From positions 186,001 through 250,000 of the forward strand of contig NZ_JAFBFH010000001.1 of assembly GCF_016909185.1 (NCBI RefSeq): a DNA stretch of 64,000 bases. Direction: 5' to 3'. This DNA comes from Siminovitchia thermophila (GTDB lineage Bacteria > Bacillota > Bacilli > Bacillales > Bacillaceae_C). Position numbers and translations under genes: made by a program. This document shows positions 37,070 to 44,899 of the stretch, piece by piece. Each line of letters begins with the position of its first letter. Position 1 is the stretch's first letter. Under the pieces are notes generated by a model. The model had not been told where the DNA came from, searched no databases, and saw nothing but the letters and a program-made list of their open reading frames with translations.

Positions 37070-38354
37070 GGTTCCTTACCAATAAAAATTGAATTCCTAA
37101 AAGGATGAATATCATACCGATCATTGCCAGCGTGACACTTCCCTTTTTGGCGATATTGTCGACGACTTTCGGAATAACCACATAACTCCCCATAATCACT
37201 ACCCCTGTACCAATCGTTTTTGCCAGGATTCCGAAGAATTCATCAAATAGAAATCGTAAGATGATGGTTAAAATAGGCGCAAGACATAAGATAAAAATAT
37301 AAAAATAGAACTCAGTAATCATTAAAAAATACGTAAATGAGTAATCATAAAATAGAAATGTGACAGCCGTGAAACCCATAAACGACAAGAGGGCAACGAG
37401 AAAATAAAAAACTTCTACCGCAAATGTATATTTTAAAAGGGACGCCCTTATGTTAATCAGTGATATGAAATGTTGTGTTTCCAGCCTGTCAAAAATAAAA
37501 CTGGAAATAGCCATTAATAAAAAGAGTTTGAAAAATGTCAGCATCATTAAGCTTTGGTTTGAAAAAATGCCAATCAATTGTAAGAAAAGAAATAGCATGA
37601 AGATAAACACGATATATTTGTTTATGTTGATCATGGCGATAGCGGAATACGTATACTTTTGCCGCAATAATATGCGTGGATTGGCTCTTTCATCTTTGAT
37701 ATGACTCTGTGGTTGTTCTATTTCAAACAGTTGAAGAAGCAAATAAGCGGCAATAGCAATCACAAATAATAGAATAGATGATAGGATTGTACTATGATGA
37801 AGCCAATAACGAGCGATGACCTGATGAAACGGCAAAGATAAAAAAATTAATAAGTATACGATGAAACCAATTTTATAAATAGACATGAAAGAAAGCTGAA
37901 TAGACTGAATTAAAGGCCGAATCAAAAGCAGTGTCACCTTACTGCTTACGATACTCATTGTAAAGATGAACATTGAAACAGAATGCCAATACAATATTGA
38001 AGAAAAGAGGTCAATATTGCTCATCCTGGATAATATTAGGAACAATAATCCGAAAGTGTAAACACTTGAAGCCAAAAATTTTACCATTTCATTTAAAAAA
38101 AGAAACTTTTTATGCCCCATCATGAGTTCAAATATGCTTTGCTCTTGAACAGGTTCACCACGTTTCAGTTCAAAAGCACCATATGGAAAAATGACCGCGA
38201 GTACCAATGTATAAAACATTGTAGGAAATAAATGTATATGCACTTCAAAAGTGGTATCGGCAAACGTATATAAAGTCAATAAACTCATCAGAAGAACGAC
38301 AACCAGCAACACAAAAAACAAGATCACTTCCGGCCTCTTTGCTAAATGAATCAA
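37053..38354 (-). CDS. Polytopic ABC-cassette permease
   Basis: A 433-residue membrane protein with about 12 hydrophobic segments and no visible soluble domain, first gene of the cassette. The likely start is TTG at 38354, with no strong ribosome site, so the true start is uncertain. Length and position resemble AlbD-type permeases, but no diagnostic motif is visible. It overlaps the protease gene by 17 bp. It should be the channel partner of the ATPase encoded at 35357. Confidence 0.75.
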   Translation of the reverse strand: MIHLAKRPEVILFFVLLVVVLLMSLLTLYTFADTTFEVHIHLFPTMFYTLVLAVIFPYGAFELKRGEPVQEQSIFELMMGHKKFLFLNEMVKFLASSVYTFGLLFLILSRMSNIDLFSSILYWHSVSMFIFTMSIVSSKVTLLLIRPLIQSIQLSFMSIYKIGFIVYLLIFLSLPFHQVIARYWLHHSTILSSILLFVIAIAAYLLLQLFEIEQPQSHIKDERANPRILLRQKYTYSAIAMININKYIVFIFMLFLFLQLIGIFSNQSLMMLTFFKLFLLMAISSFIFDRLETQHFISLINIRASLLKYTFAVEVFYFLVALLSFMGFTAVTFLFYDYSFTYFLMITEFYFYIFILCLAPILTIILRFLFDEFFGILAKTIGTGVVIMGSYVVIPKVVDNIAKKGSVTLAMIGMIFILLGIQFLLVRNHEINT

Positions 38355-38489
38355 CGAATCAATATTCTATTCTTCATTCTTGTAAAAGTCATTTTTGTAA
38401 ACAACAATAAATGATCCATTTTATCACCTTTGACTGTTCATTTTACGTAGCTGCTGAAACTATATACTCCAATATACGTTACCCATTGT

Positions 38490-38536
38490 GAAAATCCCTT
38501 CCAATCATGATATTAATCGGAAGGGATTTCATTATT
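38490..38536. terminator. Strong inverted repeat, terminator
   Basis: AAATCCCTTCC (about 38494-38504) and GGAAGGGATTT (about 38519-38529) with a 14-nt loop; T-rich sequence lies on both sides. It follows the MerR gene on the minus strand. Confidence 0.8.
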
Positions 38537-38613
38537 TTTACATATGGCTGGGACTGGTTTTAAAAACTTCCGGAAACTAATCAGGTGGTAAGAATCCCTT
38601 TTTCAATAAGCAT

Positions 38614-39381
38614 TCATTCCTGTTCTGCTTCCTTCATATAATATTCCATCGCCTCGTTAAGCCATTTCTGCTCTTCTTCCGTAAATGGAAAAGGCGACAT
38701 ATTCTCCAGTTCTTGAATATCCGTTTCTTCGATATTTGCGTCCGCCAGTTGGTGAATCAAGTCTTCCCCCAGAAAGGAAAAAGCATTATGAAGATAAGAT
38801 TCAAGCATTTTTTTTACTTTGGGATCGTCTACCGGACTGCCGTATAATTGTTTGACTTCCTTATAAAAAGTAATAAACATTTGGTCCAGGGCGATTTTTT
38901 CTTCTTCGGATCTCCCGGACAACACTTCCATTACTTCTGTCAGCTTATGCTGATCCATCCATTCTTTTTGCTTTTTTGTCGTTTGCATATTATGAATGAG
39001 GCTGAATAATACGGAACTGTCCACTTCCTCTTCTTCCTCAAGCAATCTGATGACTCTCTTTACCGCATTCAGTGATGCCTCAATTCGCTTTTGATCTTCT
39101 TCCAAAGCCTTCATATGAAGAGTCAATGTGTCAGCCAAATCAACCGTAAAGCTCGATTTATTCAGCAAGGAAGCGATTTGCTCCAGACTGAAACCGAGGA
39201 ATTTAAGACTTAAGATTTTCTGCAAGGTTACAATATCTGAATGACTGTAAATGCGATGGCCTGATTCCGGGTCCTTTTCAGGTTGAAGCAACCCAATTTC
39301 ATCATAGTAATGCAGCGTACGAACAGACAAGCCTGTCTTTTTGGAAAACTCTCCAACGGAGTACTTCGTATTCTCTTTCAT
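38614..39381 (-). CDS. MerR-family regulator
   Basis: About 255 residues: an N-terminal MerR winged helix (YSVGEFSKKTGLSVRTLHYY, then HSDIVTLQKILSLKFLGFSL), a coiled-coil dimer helix, and a C-terminal domain of about 120 residues resembling TipA-type drug-binding domains. The frame is open to 39474, but the ATG at 39381 follows AGGAGGG. A promoter with the MerR-type 19-bp spacer directly upstream indicates autoregulation. The ligand is unknown; TipAS-like domains bind cyclic peptide antibiotics. Confidence 0.88.
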   Translation of the reverse strand: MKENTKYSVGEFSKKTGLSVRTLHYYDEIGLLQPEKDPESGHRIYSHSDIVTLQKILSLKFLGFSLEQIASLLNKSSFTVDLADTLTLHMKALEEDQKRIEASLNAVKRVIRLLEEEEEVDSSVLFSLIHNMQTTKKQKEWMDQHKLTEVMEVLSGRSEEEKIALDQMFITFYKEVKQLYGSPVDDPKVKKMLESYLHNAFSFLGEDLIHQLADANIEETDIQELENMSPFPFTEEEQKWLNEAMEYYMKEAEQE

Positions 39382-39411
39382 CAAAATCCCTCCTACGAAA
39401 AGTATATACTC

Positions 39412-39442
39412 ATCATAAAGCCTCACGTAGCTGGAGGTGCAA
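39412..39442 (-). promoter_or_regulatory. MerR-type promoter with 19-bp spacer
   Basis: On the minus strand TTGCAC (39437-39442), a 19-bp spacer and TATGAT (39412-39417). The spacer contains the dyad CCTCCAGCTACGTGAGG. An overlong spacer with a centred dyad is the hallmark of promoters untwisted by MerR activators. Confidence 0.8.
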
Positions 39443-39551
39443 GAGGGAATGTGGAAAAGCATGCAATCAACCAAAAAGACGCTGGATTTTCAAAAAAACG
39501 TCAAAACATTTTATGGTCATATTATGTTATAATAATGGAGCTATCATTTTT

Positions 39552-39634
39552 GCCGCGGTGGCGGAAAGGCAGACGCGCTAGATTCAGGTTCTAGTGTCCG
39601 CAAGGGCGTGTGGGTTCGACTCCCACTCGCGGCA
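39552..39634 (+). tRNA. tRNA-Leu (CAG)
   Basis: 83 nt with a class II long variable arm (TGTCCGCAAGGGCG). Anticodon stem CTAGA/TCTAG with loop TTCAGGT gives anticodon CAG. T-arm GTGGGTTCGACTCCCAC is intact; acceptor stem GCCGCGG pairs with the 3' end, discriminator A. CCA is not encoded. TATAAT at 39528-39533 is a suitable -10 element. Confidence 0.96.
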
Positions 39635-39654
39635 TCAAATACCAGTTATATCAA

Positions 39655-39686
39655 GGCTTCTACGAAACGTAGTAGTCTTTTTTGTT
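39655..39686 (+). terminator. Terminator after tRNA-Leu
   Basis: GGCTTCTACG, a three-base loop and CGTAGTAGTC, followed by six T. Confidence 0.8.
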
Positions 39687-39742
39687 GTCCTAAAACAGCT
39701 AGATTTTTCAAGGCGGAATCTAGTGGGAGATGGAATTTTTGA

Positions 39743-39816
39743 AAAGAAGACGTCAGATTGGTAGAGCGCTTGTTTCGGGATCAAAAGGCCTCAGGTTCAA
39801 ATCCTGTCATTCTTAC
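39743..39816 (+). pseudogene. Degenerate tRNA, Pro-like (CGG)
   Basis: GATTGGTAGAGCGCTTGTTT, CGGGA and CCTCAGGTTCAAATCCTGTC match a bacillar tRNA-Pro in order, with an intact T-arm. The anticodon stem does not pair (CTTGT opposite TCAAA), the D-stem is damaged and the acceptor stem is partly lost. It follows the tRNA-Leu terminator by about 60 bp, so it is a decayed neighbour rather than a working gene. Confidence 0.75.
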
Positions 39817-39898
39817 TTTTGGCTAAGCGTAATGGAAGGTCCAGATCCTTCCACCACATCTAAAAATAATTGATCTTCGTACAAGTCGTGAACATAAA

Positions 39899-40021
39899 GT
39901 GAAACTTCATTCAGTAGGGCCCCTACTGAATGTTAGTTGAACGAATCGGGCATTTAGTGCCGTTTTCTCCCACTTACCAACTCAGGTCTTGATGTGGGGT
40001 ATATGGCAGCTTACATGCCGG
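39899..40021 (+). repeat. Shortened copy of the two-hairpin repeat
   Basis: 123 bp, GTGAAACTTC to CCGG, flanked by ATAAA on both sides (39894-39898, 40022-40026). The loop of the first hairpin and part of the central linker are shortened while the stems remain. Confidence 0.88.
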
Positions 40022-40383
40022 ATAAAATGCGGCCTTAACCGGTACCGCAAACCGAAACAACCTGGCCCCAAAAGTAAACCCGGCATCCTGATTCGCAGAA
40101 TTTTCGCTTTATATCTTATATAATAGTGGATATTAAAAGGACCGCACATTTTAGAGTTGTCTAAATGGTGGTCCCAATTTATTTCAATACCGCCCGATTG
40201 CGGTAATTTAACTTTCCTTCAAAAATTTCTCATGCGTTCTTGAAGTATTTGCAATGTCAAGATGAGACTTGCAAATAAAACAATTCCACTGTCATTACCA
40301 GAAAACCCTCTTTACTTTTTCACAATCCGATCCAATTTTTTCACCTTTTATTGACGAAGAAAACCTTGTGAACTCTTTATCGT
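40022..40383. other. Intergenic region
   Basis: No confident gene. A short minus-strand open stretch near 40220-40310 encodes one hydrophobic segment (GIVLFASLILTLQIL) but has no clear start or ribosome site. Confidence 0.35.
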
Positions 40384-40896
40384 TCATTTGAACTCCTCTT
40401 CTAAAATGGCGTAATAGTATTCATCCCACCATTCATTACCGTTAGGAATACATTTTTTAAAAAAGCCTTCCCTTCTCATTCCAATCTTCTCCATTACTCG
40501 GTATGAAGGAATATTCTCAGGCTGACATGTAGCTATAATCCTGTGTAAGTTCATTTCTTTAAAGCCATATTCCAAGATGGCTTTTGCCGCTTCAGAGGCA
40601 TATCCTCTGTTTTGGTATTTTGGATTAAACACCCAGCCAATCTCATAAGTATGCTCACCAAAATACTTATGAAAAACAATATGCCCTATAACAATATCTT
40701 CCGCTATTAATACTACAGGAAATTTTTCGGCATCATCACCTGTGTTTTTACTTACAAATTCTTTGGCATCTTTTTCAGTAAAAACGCCTTCAGGTATATA
40801 CTTCATAACATTACTGTCCGACGTATACGCGTATACAGCTTGCCAATCCTTGGATTCAAATTCTCGTATCAATAACCTTTTCGTTTTTATGTGCAT
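40384..40896 (-). CDS. GNAT-family N-acetyltransferase (RimJ/RimL type)
   Basis: 170 residues: MHIKTKRLLIREF start, the acetyl-CoA loop region (NPKYQNRGYASEAAKAILEYGF), MNLHRIIATCQPENIPSYRVMEKIGMRREG, and an aromatic tail. This is the ribosomal-protein-alanine acetyltransferase-like subgroup, often acting on protein N-termini or small amines. The ATG at 40896, 8 nt after GGAG, matches the family start better than the one at 40914. Confidence 0.93.
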   Translation of the reverse strand: MHIKTKRLLIREFESKDWQAVYAYTSDSNVMKYIPEGVFTEKDAKEFVSKNTGDDAEKFPVVLIAEDIVIGHIVFHKYFGEHTYEIGWVFNPKYQNRGYASEAAKAILEYGFKEMNLHRIIATCQPENIPSYRVMEKIGMRREGFFKKCIPNGNEWWDEYYYAILEEEFK

Positions 40897-41061
40897 TACC
40901 CAAACTCCTATCAAAAATACTTCCTTACTATTAAGTCAACAATAACCACTGCAAATACGAATGAAACGTTCTACAATCTGGCCCTATTTGTGGAAAAAAG
41001 AAAAGCAAGTCGGACACTTATAGAATTGGATTATTTTATGCTGTGTTATCAATAAATAACG

Positions 41062-42327
41062 CTATTCTATGACATTTGTTGGTGTTGCTGCCTTTACAAT
41101 AATAACACTGTCATATGCTTTGTCGGGTGTCATTTCAATCGTGTAAAACTTCTTTAAAGTCTTGTACCACCAGCGGAAATCATCCCCAATATTCGCCATT
41201 TTTTGTTCCCTCGAGATGATATCCGATAACTCATCCGACTTCCTTGCTTTTGCAAAATCAACATAGAAAACATTTGATTCCACTTCACTGAATGCATCAA
41301 CTAAATCATTGTGATTCTCCAGTGTATGAATTTGTCGTTCACCAGAGCCGCCATTTTTCGCCTGAAACTCGCTGCTGATAAAATCAGTACCAATTGCAAA
41401 GTATTCTTCACCATACAAATCATCCAAATAATTTCCCATCGATTTGTAACCAGCTAACGATGCAGACGTTTTTTCAATATGCCCATTATGTCCGGTCATA
41501 AATATTTTATCGTGACCTCGCTCTGCTTCAAATTCAACAATCCATTGTAAATTATCCGCCAAATATTGATCACGAAGTTTTGTATAATCTCCTTCGTTTA
41601 AAAATAACTGTGTACGCTGTTTCATGATTTGCGCATATTGTAAAGCAAAGAGATAAGCTTCAGTAGATGATTGCTCCACGTAATTCCCTTCATTTGTTTG
41701 CAGGTCTGAAAGGATGTTTTCTATTGTTTCATCGATTTCCTTCAATTGCTCTGTCGTTAACTCATGCATTTTATCATTTGAAACAGGTTCCATCTGTAAT
41801 GCATATTTTTTGAATGCATCTTCATTTACAACTTTATAATAGTCTAGCACGCCTTTTTTACTGTAGTCATAGCGTTGCATATCATTTCCATAAAAATAAA
41901 TTTTCCTGTCCTCGCTCACCGTCGCGTTATAATCATGCATCCATTGAACAAGCTCAATCATTTGTTCCGTTTTATAAATACCATAATCAAGGGCGTTCAC
42001 TGCCTCTTCCGCAGTACCAGTTCCATTTAAAATGAATTGATTTATTTGCTGTCCGCCCCCAAAATCACCTTCTAAGACAAAAACACGGACATTTTCATTT
42101 TTTACCAATACTTCAAAAACGTCTTTTTTCAACTCTTGAAATTCAATATTTCCATGTGTTGCCTCACCCAGTCCGATAACCTTTATATCATCTGGAATAT
42201 CGATTTGTTCAATAGTTGTTATGTATTGATCTGCTCCTTCAACTGCTTTACCTGCCCCGCATCCAGACAATAAAACAAATAAAGATATTGCTAGAGCCAA
42301 TAAAGAATACTTTTTAAAAAATTGCAT
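41062..42327 (-). CDS. Erythromycin-esterase-family lipoprotein
   Basis: About 421 residues. The N-terminal signal with LFVLLSGC lipobox predicts a membrane-anchored lipoprotein. The body is the EreA/ChaN-like erythromycin esterase fold with GLGEATHGNIEF, VFVLEGDFGGGQ, a DYGIYKTEQMIELVQWMHDYN-like segment and GHNGHI. The frame is open to 42366, but the ATG at 42327 gives the signal peptide and a GGGG site. Most family members in bacilli have no proven macrolide activity, so a resistance call would be premature. Confidence 0.88.
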   Translation of the reverse strand: MQFFKKYSLLALAISLFVLLSGCGAGKAVEGADQYITTIEQIDIPDDIKVIGLGEATHGNIEFQELKKDVFEVLVKNENVRVFVLEGDFGGGQQINQFILNGTGTAEEAVNALDYGIYKTEQMIELVQWMHDYNATVSEDRKIYFYGNDMQRYDYSKKGVLDYYKVVNEDAFKKYALQMEPVSNDKMHELTTEQLKEIDETIENILSDLQTNEGNYVEQSSTEAYLFALQYAQIMKQRTQLFLNEGDYTKLRDQYLADNLQWIVEFEAERGHDKIFMTGHNGHIEKTSASLAGYKSMGNYLDDLYGEEYFAIGTDFISSEFQAKNGGSGERQIHTLENHNDLVDAFSEVESNVFYVDFAKARKSDELSDIISREQKMANIGDDFRWWYKTLKKFYTIEMTPDKAYDSVIIVKAATPTNVIE

Positions 42328-42366
42328 TTTATATCGCCCCATATTCTCTAAAATTTTATAATACAC

Positions 42367-42731
42367 ATATAGAAATATTGACTAAATAGTGGGGCTTACA
42401 AATAGATGGCTTTGTCCAGCCACTTGTCGCAAGATTTAGCGGACAGCCCCCGCCCAGTCAAATTCAGCTAATTCACCAAGCGTCCGTCTGGCGGGCATTG
42501 TCAGTTTATTCTTGAGAACATCGTCTTTATACCCTCGCCAAAAATTAATTTTTTCCAAGAATGGGAATTATACATATATTTTGGTGTAAAAGCTAACTTC
42601 GTCCATTCTTTATGAATGTACTCCCATTATCAGAATAATACCCTTTTTCAAAGGTTTATCTTTTTCGGATAAAGCAGTCCGAACAGCTACTTTCCTCAGT
42701 AAGTTCGTGCCTGAATCGTTTATTGTATATC
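42367..42731. other. Intergenic region with possible coding remnant
   Basis: On the minus strand about 42440-42580 reads open for roughly 45 codons (FWRGYKDDVLKNKL, then RRTLGELAEFDW) and ends at a stop. It looks like the C-terminus of a real protein but has no start, and I do not recognise the family. Confidence 0.3.
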
Positions 42732-43114
42732 TTTAATGCCCAAGTGATGATTAAATCGTACGTTAGCATGAACATCTTTGGAGAATTTTTTGAAATTGCA
42801 GGTTCCGTAAGAGCCCCGCGTATTCATTGAGTTTGAAGGTGTTTCCGTAAATTCCCGAAAAATAAGTTAGGTGGAATAATCCCGTCTTATGACTGAATCG
42901 CTTTGGTTCTTCGATCAAGTACCCCACTTGATCATTGTCTGTTACTGATCCACCATAGGTTCAGATAAGTTCCGTGATAATCTTCATTCAAGGTACTTTT
43001 GCCAGCACCATTTCTTCCAATCAGACCAACGATTTCTCCTTGGTTAAATTCTAAAGAGAGATCTTTTAAAACGATTGAATTTCCATATCGCTTCGTTAGC
43101 TTATTTACCAGCAT
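42732..43114 (-). pseudogene. ABC transporter ATPase remnant
   Basis: Begins with an intact N-terminus ([19 protein letters not shown], Walker [10 protein letters not shown]), then loses frame at about 42988. The shifted frames continue the usual family sequence in pieces: [25 protein letters not shown] and LFHLTYFSGIYGN. Similarity ends near 42760, before the signature and Walker B motifs, so it is truncated as well as frameshifted. It follows the small membrane protein and HTH genes and probably once completed that module. Confidence 0.82.
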
Positions 43115-43162
43115 TGTCTAATCCTCCATCCATGGCTGAGCCTCGCTTCTCAGCCTTTTTTC

Positions 43163-43522
43163 TTATGAAAAATCCTTTTTATATTGAACGGCCAAGTAAA
43201 TTCCACCAGCTAAAAATGCCAGCGCATATTTGAACGTGAAAAAGATGTTCCACATATAGTCTTTTGGAAAAATGATGTCACACAGCACAATTGTCAATAG
43301 CATAAAGTAAGCACTCTTCAATGAGATCTTACTTGTCCGTTCATCGGCAGGTCCCATCTTCCTATGAAAGATATAGACAAAAATCGCACTGCCCATCACC
43401 AGTAAAAAACCAACTACAACGAGAATATTCCAATTTCCTTGAGATTGTTCAGCCCAGGACCTTAAAGGGGAAAAAATGGCGTCGTGGATATTTGAGAAAA
43501 ATTCATGGATCATTTTGATCAT
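43163..43522 (-). CDS. Small membrane protein next to HTH regulator
   Basis: 119 residues with three hydrophobic segments (ILVVVGFLLVMGSAIFVYIF, SAYFMLLTIVLCDIIF and a C-terminal helix) and a charged loop. It overlaps the HTH gene by 20 bp. Pairs of a short XRE regulator and a small membrane protein beside an ABC ATPase are common in bacilli; the function is unknown. Confidence 0.7.
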   Translation of the reverse strand: MIKMIHEFFSNIHDAIFSPLRSWAEQSQGNWNILVVVGFLLVMGSAIFVYIFHRKMGPADERTSKISLKSAYFMLLTIVLCDIIFPKDYMWNIFFTFKYALAFLAGGIYLAVQYKKDFS

Positions 43523-43751
43523 TTCCTTTCACATAAGTAAAAATATCATTTACATCGACATTAAAAAAATCGGCAATTCGAAAAGCTAACAGCAAGGTCG
43601 GAACATAATTTCCTTTTTCCATTACGAAGATGGTTTGTTTGGAAACCCCGACTTTGTTTGCTAATTCTTGCTGAGTCATTCTGGCAAGTACACGATATTC
43701 ATAAACTTTATTGGATATCGAATCACCAAAATCTTTCTTCACGACCATCAC
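43503..43751 (-). CDS. XRE-family HTH regulator
   Basis: 82 residues or a few fewer: a single lambda-repressor-like domain (ARMTQQELANKVGVSKQTIFVMEKGNYVPTLLLAFRIADFF). The start may be GTG at 43751 or GTG at 43742; AGAGG favours the latter. It probably represses the membrane protein/ABC genes with which it overlaps. Confidence 0.88.
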   Translation of the reverse strand: MMVVKKDFGDSISNKVYEYRVLARMTQQELANKVGVSKQTIFVMEKGNYVPTLLLAFRIADFFNVDVNDIFTYVKGNDQNDP

Positions 43752-44023
43752 CTCTTCAAATCAAATTATAAACTTATCTTTTATAATAGTAAAGTAAACT
43801 TATACAAAACAATGAAAAACTTTTATTTTTGATTAGATTACTTATATTTAACAAGAGTCATAATGCTGAAAAACCTGACGAAATTCACGATTCCATCAGG
43901 TTCACATATCGAATCTGGGGAATTTATCGTTTTGGCTGTGAAATGCAGTGGTGTAAAAAACGGTTAGAGTGGTGCAATCGGGTGATCATATTCAAATTTT
44001 TTCCTGGATCAGCTGGCAGCACT

Positions 44024-44113
44024 TTACTTAAAAGTAGCTAAGATGACCAAAGCAACTAAAACGCAAACTACAACGTAATAGGGATTATTGATTTTGATTC
44101 CTTCCGTTGACAT
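44024..44113 (-). CDS. Possible 29-residue single-helix peptide
   Basis: ATG at 44113 gives a peptide starting MSTEGIKINNPYY followed by one strongly hydrophobic helix (VVVCVLVALVILATF) and a final Lys. The frame continues upstream into the composite repeat, so it may instead be the tail of a gene cut by repeat insertion. No good ribosome site. Confidence 0.35.
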   Translation of the reverse strand: MSTEGIKINNPYYVVVCVLVALVILATFK

Positions 44114-44847
44114 AACTAAATCAGCTGATAAAAAACGAACAATAAAGTGAAACTTCATTCAGTAGGAGTTTTCTTTCATCTCCTACTGAATGTTAGTTGA
44201 ACCAATCGGGCATTTAGGGGCCGTTTTCTACCACTTGGACCTTTTGTATTTCTCAAGATTTTGATGTGGGAGCCTTTACGGCACCTTATATGCCGGATAA
44301 AGTGAAACTTCATTCAGTAGGCGTTTTCTTCCATCTCCTACTGAATGTTAGTTGAACCAATCGGGCATTTAGGTGCCGTTTTCTACCACTTAGACCTTTT
44401 CGTATTCACTCAAGATTTTGAAGTGGGAGGCTTACGGCACCTTACATGCGGGATAAAGTGAAACTTCATTCAGTAGGGCTCCTACTGAATGTTAGTTGAA
44501 CCAATCGGGCATTTAGGTGCCGTTTTCTCCCACTTAGACCTTTTGTATTCACTCAAGATTTTGAAGTGGGAGGCTTACGGCACCTTACATGCGGGATAAA
44601 TGGTCCTAGTATATAATACGCAAGCTTTTAGCGTAGTCAACATATGTAGACTCCTGCGGGAATAGCTCGAGCTGAAGATACCGCAGGAAAGCGACCTTTG
44701 CTTTCCAAGGAAGCTGAAGGCGGGCCCGCGGAAAGCGAAATATGTTGACGTAGCGATGATAGGGATTTTTTTATCATAAATAAACCGAACAATTATAAAT
44801 GAATTGGTCGTTTTTTGCTATTTCGTATTTGCTTATGTCCCGGCCCC
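44105..44847 (+). repeat. Composite repeat, copy A
   Basis: A left part (ACTAAATCAGCTGATAAAAA, then ACGAACAATAAA), three two-hairpin repeats, then a roughly 245-bp segment with CTCCTGCGGGAATAGCTCGA, GCTGAAGAT, CCGCAGGAAAGCGACC and CGGAAAGCGAAATATGTTGA, ending TTATGTCCCGGCCCC. The CTCCTGCGGG...GCGGAAAGCG core is a repeat type found widely in Bacillaceae. Copy B at 54162-54607 is the same structure inverted, with one two-hairpin unit instead of three. Confidence 0.85.
44147..44595 (+). repeat. Three tandem two-hairpin repeats inside composite copy A
   Basis: Units 44147-44296, 44302-44452 and 44458-44595, each separated by ATAAA and bounded by ATAAA (44142-44146, 44596-44600). The third has a shortened first loop. 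Confidence 0.9.
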
Positions 44848-44856
44848 ATAATAAAG

Positions 44857-44882
44857 GATCAGTCACTAGGACTGATCCTCAC
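44857..44882 (-). terminator. Terminator of the giant surface-protein gene
   Basis: On the minus strand GGATCAGTC, a 5-nt loop and GACTGATCC, then TTTATTAT. It begins about 20 bp after the stop at 44900. Confidence 0.88.
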
Positions 44883-44899
44883 ATTACCTATACGTACAA

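Noticed and set aside
41062-42327. Macrolide resistance gene
   Set aside because: The fold matches the erythromycin esterase family, but most Bacillus members have no shown activity on macrolides, so I kept a family-level name.
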